From Paracoccaceae bacterium (GTDB lineage: Bacteria > Pseudomonadota > Alphaproteobacteria > Rhodobacterales > Rhodobacteraceae), in the NCBI GenBank assembly GCA_014239455.1, contig JAAZYV010000018.1:62001-126000 (forward strand): 64,000 bases of DNA, given 5' to 3'. Position numbers and translations under genes: made by a program. The notes beneath the pieces were generated by a model. The model worked only from the letters and a program-made list of their open reading frames with translations. It was not told the DNA's origin and did not search any database. This document shows positions 45,146-55,709 of the stretch, in pieces. Each line of letters starts with the position of its first letter. Position 1 is the first letter of the stretch.

Positions 45146-47566
45146 GTGAAATTTTCAGTTGATTGGTTGAAAACTTACTTAAAATGTGATTGCACTATTA
45201 ATGTCATACTGGATGCCCTCAATGACCTAGGACTAGAAGTAGAAAGTGTGACAGACCCGGCTGAAGGTTTTTCGAATTTCATAGTAGGTAAAATCATACA
45301 AGTAGAAAAACATCCTAATGCTGATAAGCTGAAGGTTTGTTCCGTTTACTTAGGTAATGAGAAAAAACAAATTGTCTGTGGTGCTCCTAATGTAAAATTG
45401 GGAATGGGAGTGGTAGTGGCTTTACCTGGGACTTTCATTCCAGGTTTAGGAAAAAAAATCTCCATTGGTAAAATCAGGGATGTTGAGAGCTTTGGCATGA
45501 TGTGCTCTGAGTTTGAACTTAATTTGTCCGATCAACATGATGGTATCATCTGTTTAGATCAACCAAATGTTGGAAGAACGTTTACCGAATGGCTTAAGAT
45601 TAACGACCCTGCCAAGATTGACCCAGTGATAGAGATTGCTATTACCCCAAATCGTCCTGATGCTCTTGGTGTCCGGGGAATAGCAAGAGATCTTTCAGTA
45701 AAGGGTATAGGTCAATTTCTAGAAAGGAAGTCGAATAATATCTATTCTGACTACAAAAGCCCTATTAATGTTATCTTGAAAAAAGATGTGTCGGAAAAAG
45801 ATTGCCCCTATTTTGTGGGTCGGTACATTGAAGGAATCAAAAATAACGATTCACCAACATGGTTAGTAAATAGACTTAATTCTATTAACCTTCGATCAAT
45901 CTCAAGCTTGGTAGATCTAACAAATTTTTTGACTTTTGATAGTGCTCGCCCGCTTCATGCATTTGACGCTGATAAGCTGAAAGGTAATTTGGTAGTACGA
46001 AAAGCAGTTTCTGGTGAAGAGATTGAAGCACTGGATGGCAAGAATTATGAGTTGGATGAGTCAATGACCGTCATAGCCGACGATCAAGGCGTTCAAGCAA
46101 TAGGAGGTGTGATTGGAGGAATGGCCAGTGGTTGCACTGAAGATACTAGCAATGTTTTTATTGAATCGGCATATTTTGATCCAATTTCTACGGCAATGAC
46201 TGGTAGAAAATTAGGTTTAATTACAGATGCCAGATATAGATTTGAAAGGGGTATCGACCCTTCTTTTACAATTCCAGGTATCGAGTTATATACGGAGCTG
46301 GCGATCAATATCTGTGGTGGAAAACCTTCTGAATTGGTGTGCTCTGGCAACAGTCCTTACAAGGCAGAAACGATTGATTTTCAAGAAAGTAAAGTAGAAA
46401 AGGTAACTGGAATAAAAGTACCTAAGAAAAGACAATTAGATATCTTAAGTAAATTAGGTTTTACATTAAATGAAAAAGTTCAACCCATATCAGTTCAGGC
46501 GCCCAGCTGGAGACCCGATATAGGTGGAGAAATTGATCTTGTAGAAGAGATTATAAGAGTTACATCACTTGATGAATTAGTAGCCTCTCCTCTCCCGATA
46601 AGAAATTTTGGTGTCAGGGCAGCAAAACAAAATTCACAAAGACGAAGTGTTAGCAAAATACGGCGCTACTTGGCTTCGCAGGGTCTTAGAGAATGCATAA
46701 GTTATAGTTTCATAGATAAACCAAATGCTAGGTTATTTGGTGAAGATAAAGAAGAAGTTACTTTGGCTAATTCTATTAGTTCTGAAATGACTCATTTGCG
46801 CCCGTCACTATTCCCAGGACTTCTACTATCAGCAAAAAGAAATAACGCAAGAGGAGTCAAAGATTTTTCTAGTTTTGAAATAGGTGAGGTCTTCACTGGT
46901 TCTGAGCCTGGACAAGAGCAGCTTGAGGTTAGTGGCATTTTTGTAGGGTACGACCAAGAAAGAAACGCGTTTGAAAGCAGGAGACCTTTTGATGTTTTTG
47001 ATGCAAAGTCATGTGTTGAAGGTGTGCTAAGATATCTTGGAATCAAACTTGATAGCTTACAGATCGATCGGCAGGTACCTAATTTTTTCCACCCAAACAA
47101 GTCAGCTTTGGTTCGGTTAGGCAAATTTAAGGTTTTAGGAGCATTTGGAGAACTTCACCCAAATACAGCGCTTAGAATGGGCTTAAGTGGAAGCCCTATT
47201 ATCTTTTCAATTTTCCCTGAACAGATACCTGATATTCGGGGGAAGCTTAAAAAATCTAGCTTAGAATATTCAGATTACCCATCAGTGGTGCGTGATTTTG
47301 CATTTGTGATGAGAGAAAATGTTGAGGTGCAAAAAATTATGAATAAGGTCAAGAGACTTGACAAAGATTTGATAAAAGAAGTCAAACTCTTCGATGTTTT
47401 TGAGGGGTCTCAAGCCTATCAGCAAGTGGGTCCAGGTAAGAAATCATTAGCATTCGAAGTTCTAATCCAACCCAAGGATAGAACCTTAGAGGATAAAGAA
47501 ATTGAACTTCTTTGTGAAAAAATCATTGCTGAAGTCAATAATATCTCGGGCGGGTCCCTGAGATGA
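45146..47566 (+). CDS. pheT: Phenylalanine--tRNA ligase subunit beta
   Basis: MKFSVDWLKTYLK; VCGAPNVKLGMGVVVALPG; 806 aa; downstream of pheS. Confidence 0.97.
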   Translation: MKFSVDWLKTYLKCDCTINVILDALNDLGLEVESVTDPAEGFSNFIVGKIIQVEKHPNADKLKVCSVYLGNEKKQIVCGAPNVKLGMGVVVALPGTFIPGLGKKISIGKIRDVESFGMMCSEFELNLSDQHDGIICLDQPNVGRTFTEWLKINDPAKIDPVIEIAITPNRPDALGVRGIARDLSVKGIGQFLERKSNNIYSDYKSPINVILKKDVSEKDCPYFVGRYIEGIKNNDSPTWLVNRLNSINLRSISSLVDLTNFLTFDSARPLHAFDADKLKGNLVVRKAVSGEEIEALDGKNYELDESMTVIADDQGVQAIGGVIGGMASGCTEDTSNVFIESAYFDPISTAMTGRKLGLITDARYRFERGIDPSFTIPGIELYTELAINICGGKPSELVCSGNSPYKAETIDFQESKVEKVTGIKVPKKRQLDILSKLGFTLNEKVQPISVQAPSWRPDIGGEIDLVEEIIRVTSLDELVASPLPIRNFGVRAAKQNSQRRSVSKIRRYLASQGLRECISYSFIDKPNARLFGEDKEEVTLANSISSEMTHLRPSLFPGLLLSAKRNNARGVKDFSSFEIGEVFTGSEPGQEQLEVSGIFVGYDQERNAFESRRPFDVFDAKSCVEGVLRYLGIKLDSLQIDRQVPNFFHPNKSALVRLGKFKVLGAFGELHPNTALRMGLSGSPIIFSIFPEQIPDIRGKLKKSSLEYSDYPSVVRDFAFVMRENVEVQKIMNKVKRLDKDLIKEVKLFDVFEGSQAYQQVGPGKKSLAFEVLIQPKDRTLEDKEIELLCEKIIAEVNNISGGSLR

Positions 47567-47642
47567 TTTAAGGCAATTGGGTTAAATGAAATATACTGCT
47601 CTCTTTATCATTAACGTTATCAAATCCATTTTGAGAACTTTG

Positions 47643-48116
47643 TTATACTTCATAATTTATTGATATAATTTCGTAGTTTTTGGTTCCACCTGGTGATTTT
47701 ACTTCAACACTGTCACCAGTGTCTTTTCCTATTAGAGCTCGAGCTAAGGGAGATTTGACATTTAACTTGTTCTTTTCAATATCAGCCTCTGGTTCTCCAA
47801 CAATCTGGAAAGTACGTTCTTCTTCCGTATCTTCATCTAATATTGTGACAGTTGCAGCAAATTTTATACTTCCAGAAAGTTTTTTTGGGTCAATTACCTC
47901 AGCTAAGCTGATTATTCCTTCTAATTCCTTTATTCTTCCTTCAATAAAAGACTGCTTTTCACGTGCTGCATGGTATTCAGCATTTTCAGAGAGATCACCA
48001 TGTTCCCGTGCTTCGGCAATAGCTTTAATTATATTGGGACGTTCTTGTGATTTTAGTTGCTTCAATTCATCACTAAGACTTTCATAACCCTGTAAAGTCA
48101 ACGGAATCTTATCCAT
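47643..48116 (-). CDS. greA: Transcription elongation factor GreA
   Basis: [51 protein letters not shown]. Confidence 0.97.
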   Translation of the reverse strand: MDKIPLTLQGYESLSDELKQLKSQERPNIIKAIAEAREHGDLSENAEYHAAREKQSFIEGRIKELEGIISLAEVIDPKKLSGSIKFAATVTILDEDTEEERTFQIVGEPEADIEKNKLNVKSPLARALIGKDTGDSVEVKSPGGTKNYEIISINYEV

Positions 48117-48354
48117 TCATCTCTCCAACTTTTTTGCTGCCTGAAGGTTAATCGTATTGAATAATAAAATTAGGTAAAAAAAAATTATTAAGTACTAGGA
48201 ATATACGTATACGCTCACATTTTCCAGCATTAGTTTTCCTTTATTTTCTAATGAAAGAGTCTCTTTTATTTAGTATCTTTTATACTTATACTTAGAGATA
48301 AAAATAAGGCGAAATTTGTTTATCTGTCAAGAAAGCTATTTTTAGGAGAAATTT

Positions 48355-50010
48355 ATGCCCCAATTCGAAAGGGAATCTATCGATTATGATGTGGTTATAG
48401 TAGGTGCTGGTCCAGCAGGCCTATCTGCAGCCATAAAACTGAAACAACTCGAACCAGACTTACAAGTAGTAATATTAGAGAAAGGTGCTGAAGTAGGCTC
48501 ACACATAATATCTGGTGCTGTGCTTGATCCCAAGGGGTTAAATAAACTTTTCCCTAACTGGAGAGAAAAAGAAACCCCAATACGAACTACTGTATCAGAA
48601 GACAAATTCTATTTGCTTGGCCCAGCTGGTGGTATACGATTGCCAAATTTTTTGATGCCTCCATTAATGTCAAATGAGGGGAATTATGTTGTTTCGATGT
48701 CAAAAGTATGTAGGTGGTTATCGCGGGAAGCAGAGGATCTTGGGGTGGAAATTTTTCCAGGAATGGCATGTTCAGAGCTGATTTATGGAAAAGAGGATCA
48801 TGTTACAGGTGTGATTGCTGGTGAGTTTGGTAAGACTGAAGACGGTAAACCAGGTCCAATGTATGAACCAGGAATGGAAGTAAATGGTAAGTACATTTTT
48901 CTAGCAGAAGGAGTGCGAGGTTCACTCGCAAAGCAAGTGATTTCTAAATATAATTTAGCTGCTGGATCAGATGTTCCAAAGCATGGAATAGGGATGAAAG
49001 AAGTTTGGGAAATTAGATCTGAAAATCATAAAGAAGGTCAAGTTTTGCATACTATGGGTTGGCCTTTGGGAAATACTCCCGGTGGTGGTTCTTTTGTGTA
49101 TCATGCTGAAAATAATCAGCTCTTTATTGGGTTTGTTGTACATCTAAATTATACAAATCCTTCCCTATTTCCATACAAAGAGTTCCAAAAATTCAAACAC
49201 CACCCTATGATTAAACAGCTCTTAATGGGTGGCAAGAGGATAGAATACGGGGCTCGTGCCATCAGTGAAGGTGGAATTCAGTCAATACCAAAAATGAATT
49301 TCCCTGGAGGGTTACTGTTAGGCTGTTCAGCGGGATTGGTAAATGTTCCAAGGATAAAAGGAAATCACAATGCAATACTGTCGGGTATCTGTGCGGCTGA
49401 AGTAACTTGTACTGCTCTGCAGTCAGGCAGAGCGAATGATGACTTGACTGACTATGAACTTGAGATTAGGTCGGGACCTATATTTCGGGACCTGATGCCT
49501 GTGCGGAATGTTAAACCGCTCTGGTCTCGTTTCGGATTATTTTTAGGAATTATTTTAGGGGCCTTAGATATGTGGGTTGCAAGTGTCTTAAATTTTAATT
49601 TATTTGGAAATATGAAACATAAATTTGCGGATCATGACACGCTTAAACCTGTTTCAAAGTGTAAGGTGATTACTTACCCCAAGCCAGATGGCAAGATTAG
49701 TTTTGAACGCCTCGAAAATATAAGTTTTTCTGGTACCTCTCATAGTGACGGTCAGCCTTGCCACCTAAGTTTAGGTGATCAATTGGTGCCTGTTAATCAC
49801 AATTTACCTACTTACGATGAACCTGCACAACGTTACTGTCCAGCGGGAGTTTACGAAATCGTGCGTGAAGGGAATTGTTCCGTCCCTAGATTGCAAATCA
49901 ATTATCAGAATTGTGTTCATTGTAAAACTTGTGATATAAAAGATCCCAGTCAAAATATCACTTGGAAAACACCTCAAGGTGGGGAGGGTCCAAATTACTC
50001 GCACATGTGA
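48355..50010 (+). CDS. Electron transfer flavoprotein-ubiquinone oxidoreductase
   Basis: VVIVGAGPAGLSAAIKLKQL; C-terminal 4Fe-4S NYQNCVHCKTCDIKDPSQNITWKTPQGGEGPNY. Confidence 0.96.
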   Translation: MPQFERESIDYDVVIVGAGPAGLSAAIKLKQLEPDLQVVILEKGAEVGSHIISGAVLDPKGLNKLFPNWREKETPIRTTVSEDKFYLLGPAGGIRLPNFLMPPLMSNEGNYVVSMSKVCRWLSREAEDLGVEIFPGMACSELIYGKEDHVTGVIAGEFGKTEDGKPGPMYEPGMEVNGKYIFLAEGVRGSLAKQVISKYNLAAGSDVPKHGIGMKEVWEIRSENHKEGQVLHTMGWPLGNTPGGGSFVYHAENNQLFIGFVVHLNYTNPSLFPYKEFQKFKHHPMIKQLLMGGKRIEYGARAISEGGIQSIPKMNFPGGLLLGCSAGLVNVPRIKGNHNAILSGICAAEVTCTALQSGRANDDLTDYELEIRSGPIFRDLMPVRNVKPLWSRFGLFLGIILGALDMWVASVLNFNLFGNMKHKFADHDTLKPVSKCKVITYPKPDGKISFERLENISFSGTSHSDGQPCHLSLGDQLVPVNHNLPTYDEPAQRYCPAGVYEIVREGNCSVPRLQINYQNCVHCKTCDIKDPSQNITWKTPQGGEGPNYSHM

Positions 50011-50058
50011 GGATAGCTTATTTCCTATGAAATTCCATGTGTTAAAGTAGTTTGTAAA

Positions 50059-51732
50059 ATGGTTAGACGGTATTCAATAATTTTTGTAGCTTTTCTTTGC
50101 TGTATTTGTGCTTCCCAAGGTAGCGGATCAATTTCAGGGGCATTCTTAGCCTCTCGTTTGTCGGCTTCACTAAACGATTTTGGTAAATCAGCTATGTATA
50201 CTGTTGAAATGATAAGAAACGGCAATAAACAACCCGAGATCTATAATGATGCTCTTTTGTTCTTGATTGCGGCAGGAAAATTCGAAGAAGCATACTCGTT
50301 GGCTAGTGCCATGGAAAAATTGGAGATACAATCTTCTGCCTTGGGATTAACACTAGTAATTGGTAAGATAAAAGAAAAGCAATTTGATAGAGCGATTGAG
50401 CTCGTAGTAGAGTTTGGGGATCAATTGCCAAATGTTTTGAAAACCTCAATCAAAGGGTGGATTCATGTTAAAAAAGGAAACTTAGATTCTGCCATGAAAG
50501 AGTTCAGCAGTTTCAGGGATTCAGAACTCAGTTTTGATCTTGGTTCTTACTATTCTTCTATAGCTTATGCACAACTTGGAGAGCACTCAAAGGCCTTAGA
50601 AATAATAAGAGGTAAAATGAATGATCTGAAAGTGCTTGGGGAAAGCTACGAAATTTTCAGATCAAATGTGTTTTATCTAGCAGATGATGTTATTAAGGCC
50701 CAATCTTTATTGGGTGATGATATTGGAAGGAGTTTAGATAACTTAACTCTCAAGCAATTATATGAGAACATGAAAGAGAGGAAAACGGTTACTCTAGACA
50801 TCTTTAAGACCCCAAACACTGGTATAGCCGATACACTAATACTTTTTGCTGAAGGGGGTGATAGAGAGGTAAATCAGAATCTCATTGAAACTTTTTATTG
50901 TCAACTTGCTCAGTATGTTTCAGGTAATGAAGCACGATTTAATATAAGATTAGCTCAAGCCCTTGCAGACGGTAATCTCATAGATGAAGCTATTAATACT
51001 CTAATGTTGGTTGAAAAATCTAATCTTTTTTATCCTAAATCAAAACTGATGCTTGCAGAGTTGCTAACTGAATCTTCAAGAGAAGAGCTTGCTATCAAAC
51101 ATTTAAGAGATCTAATAGACAATGGTACCGGGAGTTTTGAAGTATATGAAGCTTTAGGAAATGTTTATCGGCATAGGGAACATTTTGAACTCGCAGAGAT
51201 AGCTTACTCTGATGCCTTGGCAGCAAATATCCATACAGATTTTGAGAATAAAAAATTGTGGCTGATATACTTTTTCCGAGGAATAGCGAGGGAACAGTTG
51301 AATAATTATAAACAGTCTATGATGGATTTACGGAAAGCACTAGAATTTGTGCCCGAGCAACCGCAAGTTTTAAATTATCTTGGTTACATGCTTATAGAAA
51401 GAAGGGAAAATTTAGATGAAGCACTGGGGATGATTAAGCTAGCAATTAAACAAAGTCCTGAAAGTGGTTACATCGTGGATTCTCTGGCCTGGGGACTGTA
51501 TCAATTAGGTCGATACTACGAAGCCGTTATTCCTATGGAGAAAGCAATTGCTCTTGAGCCGGAGGACCCAATAGTCAATGATCATTACGGTGATGTTTTG
51601 TGGAAAGTAGGTAGAAAGAGGGAATCGTATTTTCAATGGAGGAGAGCTCTTCTTTTTGAACCTGATGAAGAATTGAATTCGAAAATTCAGGAGAAATTAA
51701 AAGATGGTTTGATAGAACCTTTGGGCAATTGA
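50059..51732 (+). CDS. Tetratricopeptide repeat protein
   Basis: Repeated TPR signatures (e.g. EVYEALGNVYRHREHFELAEIAYSDALA; IVDSLAWGLYQLGRYYEAVIPMEKAIALEPEDPIVNDHYGD). Confidence 0.88.
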   Translation: MVRRYSIIFVAFLCCICASQGSGSISGAFLASRLSASLNDFGKSAMYTVEMIRNGNKQPEIYNDALLFLIAAGKFEEAYSLASAMEKLEIQSSALGLTLVIGKIKEKQFDRAIELVVEFGDQLPNVLKTSIKGWIHVKKGNLDSAMKEFSSFRDSELSFDLGSYYSSIAYAQLGEHSKALEIIRGKMNDLKVLGESYEIFRSNVFYLADDVIKAQSLLGDDIGRSLDNLTLKQLYENMKERKTVTLDIFKTPNTGIADTLILFAEGGDREVNQNLIETFYCQLAQYVSGNEARFNIRLAQALADGNLIDEAINTLMLVEKSNLFYPKSKLMLAELLTESSREELAIKHLRDLIDNGTGSFEVYEALGNVYRHREHFELAEIAYSDALAANIHTDFENKKLWLIYFFRGIAREQLNNYKQSMMDLRKALEFVPEQPQVLNYLGYMLIERRENLDEALGMIKLAIKQSPESGYIVDSLAWGLYQLGRYYEAVIPMEKAIALEPEDPIVNDHYGDVLWKVGRKRESYFQWRRALLFEPDEELNSKIQEKLKDGLIEPLGN

Positions 51733-51757
51733 TTATGAGAGAAATGATTAAGAAAAA

Positions 51758-52606
51758 ATGAAAAATAAACAATCTTTTTCAAAAATTTCCCGAGCTAAGG
51801 TCAACCTTTCTTTGCATGTGGTGGGTAAGAGATTTGATGGATACCATTGTCTTGATAGCCTAGTAGCATTCCCGCGGGTTGGAGATGAGATTTCTATAGA
51901 ACCTTCTAGGAATATAGATTTTAGGGTGGTGGGTAGGTTTGCCGATAAATTAAAAAGTAGAGAAAACCTTATTTTAAGTGCTGTCGATCTTTTAAATCAC
52001 GATGGCAAGGGTGCATCAATCATTTTGAATAAGGATCTTCCTATATCCGCAGGTTTGGGAGGGGGGTCTTCTAATGCAGCGTTGGTCCTGAGAATGCTAA
52101 CAAAGCTTTGGAACCAACCCTTACCATCTATCGACAATTTAATTTCTCTAGGTGCTGATGTTCCAGCTTGCTTAGACTGGGATTTGAAAAGAATGCAGGG
52201 CAAGGGGGAGATCCTTGAAAAAGTAAAGGAACCACCCACTATTTGGATTGTGTTGGCAAATAGAGGAGAAAAAGTTTCCACAAGAGTAATTTTCAACGCA
52301 GTTCAGACTTTTAATAATGAAGGATTAGGAAAATTACCAATTTTTAAGACCAAGAACATATTTTTAGACTATTTGCATGATCAAAGAAATGATCTTGAGC
52401 CACCAGCTTTAAAACTTTTCCCACAAATCATGACTTTACTAAATGCTATTAGAAATACTTCGGGTTGTAAGATTTCCCGTATGTCGGGATCAGGAGCAAC
52501 TTGCTTTGGCCTTTTCTTAAAAGAGAGTGATGCGCAAAAGGCAAGTCAAGACTTGGCTAAGAGTTTCCCCAAAGCATGGATAAGAGTTGCTCAACTCTTT
52601 TCATGA
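51758..52606 (+). CDS. ispE: 4-diphosphocytidyl-2-C-methyl-D-erythritol kinase
   Basis: SRAKVNLSLHVVGKRFDGYHCLDSLVAF; PISAGLGGGSSNAALVLR; MSGSGATCFGLF. Confidence 0.95.
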   Translation: MKNKQSFSKISRAKVNLSLHVVGKRFDGYHCLDSLVAFPRVGDEISIEPSRNIDFRVVGRFADKLKSRENLILSAVDLLNHDGKGASIILNKDLPISAGLGGGSSNAALVLRMLTKLWNQPLPSIDNLISLGADVPACLDWDLKRMQGKGEILEKVKEPPTIWIVLANRGEKVSTRVIFNAVQTFNNEGLGKLPIFKTKNIFLDYLHDQRNDLEPPALKLFPQIMTLLNAIRNTSGCKISRMSGSGATCFGLFLKESDAQKASQDLAKSFPKAWIRVAQLFS

Positions 52607-53596
52607 GGAGCGTTGAACAATGGTTTCACTCACTTTGCCTAGCAGGTGAGTAATGTTGTTTTTGGGTAATTTCTGAAGAGATTTGTTGGCAATGTTAGAC
52701 CATTTTCTAGCTGCCATTTTAGTTTCTTCCAGTGTTTCATATTTCTCCATGATTCTAATAATTTTGAATAAATCCTCTGAATCTTTAGGTTCTTTGAGGA
52801 GAGAGTTCTTTATAAGTTCTCTTTCTGTAGAATTGCCTTTTTTTAGTGCTGAGATTAGAGGGAAGGTTAGTTTTGCACTATTAAAATCATCACCAATACT
52901 CTTCCCCATGTTCAAAGGGCTGCCTTTATAATCGAGATAATCATCAATTAACTGAAAGCTCAAACCAATTGCTTTCCCATAGCACTTAAAATTCTCTATG
53001 TATTCCAGATGGCTTGATGAAATCATTGCCCCCGTTTGAGAGGCGGCAGAGAATAGTGCAGCAGTTTTACCTTCTATTATTTTCATATATGTTTCAATTG
53101 AGGTCCTCACGTTTCGCACTTGGGATAACTGTAAAACTTCACTTTCGGCAATTACAGCTGAGGTGTCAGACAAAACTTCTAGAATTTCAAGGGAATCTGT
53201 AGAAACCATTAATTGAAAAGCTCTGGAAAACAAAAAGTCACCAACAAGTATAGAAGATTGATTGTTCCAAAGTATATTAGCTGTTTTAGTTCCTCTCCGG
53301 GTGGAACTTTCATCGACTACATCGTCATGCAGTAGCGTAGCAGTATGGATAAACTCTATACTAGCAGCCAAAAGGATATGTTTGTCCTCAGCATAATCCA
53401 AGGCTCGTGCTGTAGCTAAGCACAGCAGAGGACGTAATCTCTTTCCTCCAGCTGAAAAAATATAGTTTGAAATTTCTGGAATTTTGGGAGCATTTTCTGA
53501 TGTCATCATCTTTTTGATTATGTCATTCATTGCATTCAAATCATCTTTAAGTAAGACTTGAAGCTCAGCGATGGGATTTATTTCATTCATTTTCAA
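52601..53596 (-). CDS. Polyprenyl synthetase family protein (octaprenyl/decaprenyl diphosphate synthase-like)
   Basis: GGKRLRPLLCLATA; HTATLLHDDVVDESSTRRG; FQLIDDYLDYKG. Confidence 0.95.
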   Translation of the reverse strand: MKMNEINPIAELQVLLKDDLNAMNDIIKKMMTSENAPKIPEISNYIFSAGGKRLRPLLCLATARALDYAEDKHILLAASIEFIHTATLLHDDVVDESSTRRGTKTANILWNNQSSILVGDFLFSRAFQLMVSTDSLEILEVLSDTSAVIAESEVLQLSQVRNVRTSIETYMKIIEGKTAALFSAASQTGAMISSSHLEYIENFKCYGKAIGLSFQLIDDYLDYKGSPLNMGKSIGDDFNSAKLTFPLISALKKGNSTERELIKNSLLKEPKDSEDLFKIIRIMEKYETLEETKMAARKWSNIANKSLQKLPKNNITHLLGKVSETIVQRSS

Positions 53597-53781
53597 CTAA
53601 ATACAAAGGGTCTTAGGTCTCATTTCTGGGTGCAGACCATACTTATATGATATAAATTCTTTGATCAAAGAAATGTTAGATGCTTTCATGGAATTTTGAA
53701 AATTTTCTTTTGAATACTTTTTAATTAATCTGGTTATGGTAACTTATGATATGGGTATTATCCTTCTAGAGATGCAGTCGC

Positions 53782-53948
53782 ATATGAAATTGATTCAAAA
53801 TGAGTTCACCGATGATTCTTTCCTGGTTGACAGATTAAGATTACTACAACCTAAGAAGGGTTTTGTATATGAAATTGATTCAAAATGAGTTCACCGATGA
53901 TGCTTTCCTAGGTGGCAGATTAAGATTACTACAACCTAAGCAAGGTTT
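53782..53948 (+). repeat. 85-bp tandem duplication of the 5' end of the TrmN6-like gene
   Basis: Copy 1 from 53782, copy 2 from 53867; about 6 mismatches in 82 nt by hand alignment, covering ATG through codon ~27. Confidence 0.93.
53784..53888 (+). pseudogene. 34-aa truncated duplicate of the TrmN6-like N-terminus (upstream ORF overlapping the true start)
   Basis: MKLIQNEFTDDSFLVDRLRLLQPKKGFVYEIDSK*; frame shifts into copy 2 because the 85-bp unit is not a multiple of 3. Confidence 0.75.
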
Positions 53949-54630
53949 CAGAGCAGGTATTGACTCAGTATTATTGGCAGCTTCAATCACTGCTTGTTCT
54001 GGTGATACTGTACTAGATGTTGGGACAGGTACGGGTGCGGTATTATTTTGCTTGATGAACAGAATACCTAGTTTGCGAGCCATTGGTATTGAATTACAAG
54101 AAGAATGTTATTCCCTAGCATTAAAGAATTCTGAGAAAAACAACCTTAAAGCCAAGATTTTGTTAGGAGATTTTCAATCTCTGGAGAATGATTTAAAGGA
54201 TTATAATTTTGACCACATATTTTTTAATCCACCCTATTACTCTGAGCGTACATATAAAAAATCTGGAAATAGTGCTCGTGAATTAGCAAATATAGAAAAA
54301 CCTGGAATGCTAGAAAAAATGTTGAGATTCTCTCTAAAGCGCTGCAAACCATATGGGATCATCACTTTAATTAATCGGCCGGCGAAGTTAGGTGCAATTT
54401 TGTCAGTACTTGAAAAGGGTGCAGGAGACATAAAGATTTTACCAATCTTAAGTTCAGGCAGAAATTCAACATTTAGAATGATTGTTCGAGCCAGAAAATC
54501 AGCTAAAGGTGAAACAAAATTATTAGAGGGGCTAAATTTGTTTCAAACCAATTTGGAGGGAAAGGAAAGCAGGAAATATTCACCACGCGTAATAGAGGTT
54601 TTAGAACAGGGTGGACCTTTGAGCTTTTGA
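53869..54630 (+). CDS. tRNA1(Val) (adenine(37)-N6)-methyltransferase TrmN6-like
   Basis: FLGGRLRLLQPKQGFRAGIDSVLLAASI; VLDVGTGTGAVLFCL; catalytic FFNPPYY. Confidence 0.88.
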   Translation: MKLIQNEFTDDAFLGGRLRLLQPKQGFRAGIDSVLLAASITACSGDTVLDVGTGTGAVLFCLMNRIPSLRAIGIELQEECYSLALKNSEKNNLKAKILLGDFQSLENDLKDYNFDHIFFNPPYYSERTYKKSGNSARELANIEKPGMLEKMLRFSLKRCKPYGIITLINRPAKLGAILSVLEKGAGDIKILPILSSGRNSTFRMIVRARKSAKGETKLLEGLNLFQTNLEGKESRKYSPRVIEVLEQGGPLSF

Positions 54631-54716
54631 AAATTTTAATTGCATGCGAGTAAATTTAGGTTAATACTTAGGGTAAGGAGTTTAGGGGAGGCACATCATT
54701 GATTTGGGAGGTTCCA

Positions 54717-54887
54717 ATGACTTTGGAGGCGTATGTGAGTGGGTTGCGGAAAAAACATGCTAAGCTGAGTTCATTAGTAGATCGCGAGCAAAAGAGACCG
54801 GCCCCAAATTTTACTACTCTTACTGACCTAAAAAAGAAAAAATTGCATGTTAAGCAGGAAATTTCTAAAGCTTTAGAAATTAAGTGA
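54717..54887 (+). CDS. YdcH family protein (DUF465)
   Basis: LEAYVSGLRKKHAKLSSLVDREQKRPAPNFTTLTDLKKKKLHVKQEI; ATG at 54717 assumed. Confidence 0.85.
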   Translation: MTLEAYVSGLRKKHAKLSSLVDREQKRPAPNFTTLTDLKKKKLHVKQEISKALEIK

Positions 54888-54944
54888 AGAAAAGTAATTT
54901 TTTTTAGGAAGCAAAGAGGTTATTTAGGTGAGTTAGTTCTCCGG

Positions 54945-55664
54945 CTATAGTATTTCGATTGCTTCCAGAAGTGATCTGAAAACTTTTAGGTTTTCTGGGT
55001 TTTTTTTCAAGCTTAGTAAGCCTTTTTCACCCACTGATCGTGGAATAGTTGTACCAATCCTCCTTGTGATCAAATCTCTAAGTAGCTCACCAGAAAATTC
55101 TGGATGACTTTGTAGCGAGATGGCATGAGGTTTATTCTTATCTCCATATGCTAAAATTGAATGGGGACAAAACTGTGAACCATAAGCTGAGATAGTGCCT
55201 GTTGGTGCAATTATTACTTGATCTTGATGGCAAGCGTATCCAGTAAAAAAATTGCCAAGCCGTTCTGAGAATCTTGTATTGGATAGGCGCTTATATTCGT
55301 GAACACCAACTCCCCACCCTTTGGGAGATTTCTCAACCTTTCCTCCCATAGCTTCCGCTAATAACTGATGTCCAAAGCATACCCCCAATAAGGGTACCTT
55401 TTTTGCGACAATCTGTTTGACAAAATATCTTAGATTTGAAATCCAGGTCAAGTCATCATATACGCCACAAGAAGAACCTGTGATCAACCATAAATCAGCC
55501 TCTCGGGGATTGGTGGGAATTGGAAATCTAGTAACGTCATAGGTTTTAATTTCATGCACAACAACCAGCTGTTCAAATAAATTGAAGAACATAGACGTAT
55601 AGTTTCCGTATTTTTTTTCTAAAGTGTCAGGAAGCTTACCAGTTTCTAAAATATTAATATTCAC
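54945..55664 (-). CDS. Class I glutamine amidotransferase
   Basis: LITGSSCGVYDDLTWI; PLLGVCFGHQLLAEAMGGKVEKSPKGWGVGVHEY; SLQSHPEFS. Confidence 0.92.
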   Translation of the reverse strand: MNINILETGKLPDTLEKKYGNYTSMFFNLFEQLVVVHEIKTYDVTRFPIPTNPREADLWLITGSSCGVYDDLTWISNLRYFVKQIVAKKVPLLGVCFGHQLLAEAMGGKVEKSPKGWGVGVHEYKRLSNTRFSERLGNFFTGYACHQDQVIIAPTGTISAYGSQFCPHSILAYGDKNKPHAISLQSHPEFSGELLRDLITRRIGTTIPRSVGEKGLLSLKKNPENLKVFRSLLEAIEIL

Positions 55665-55709
55665 TTTTGGTCCTTCAGTATTATTCTTATAATTAATTAT
55701 TCAGACAAC

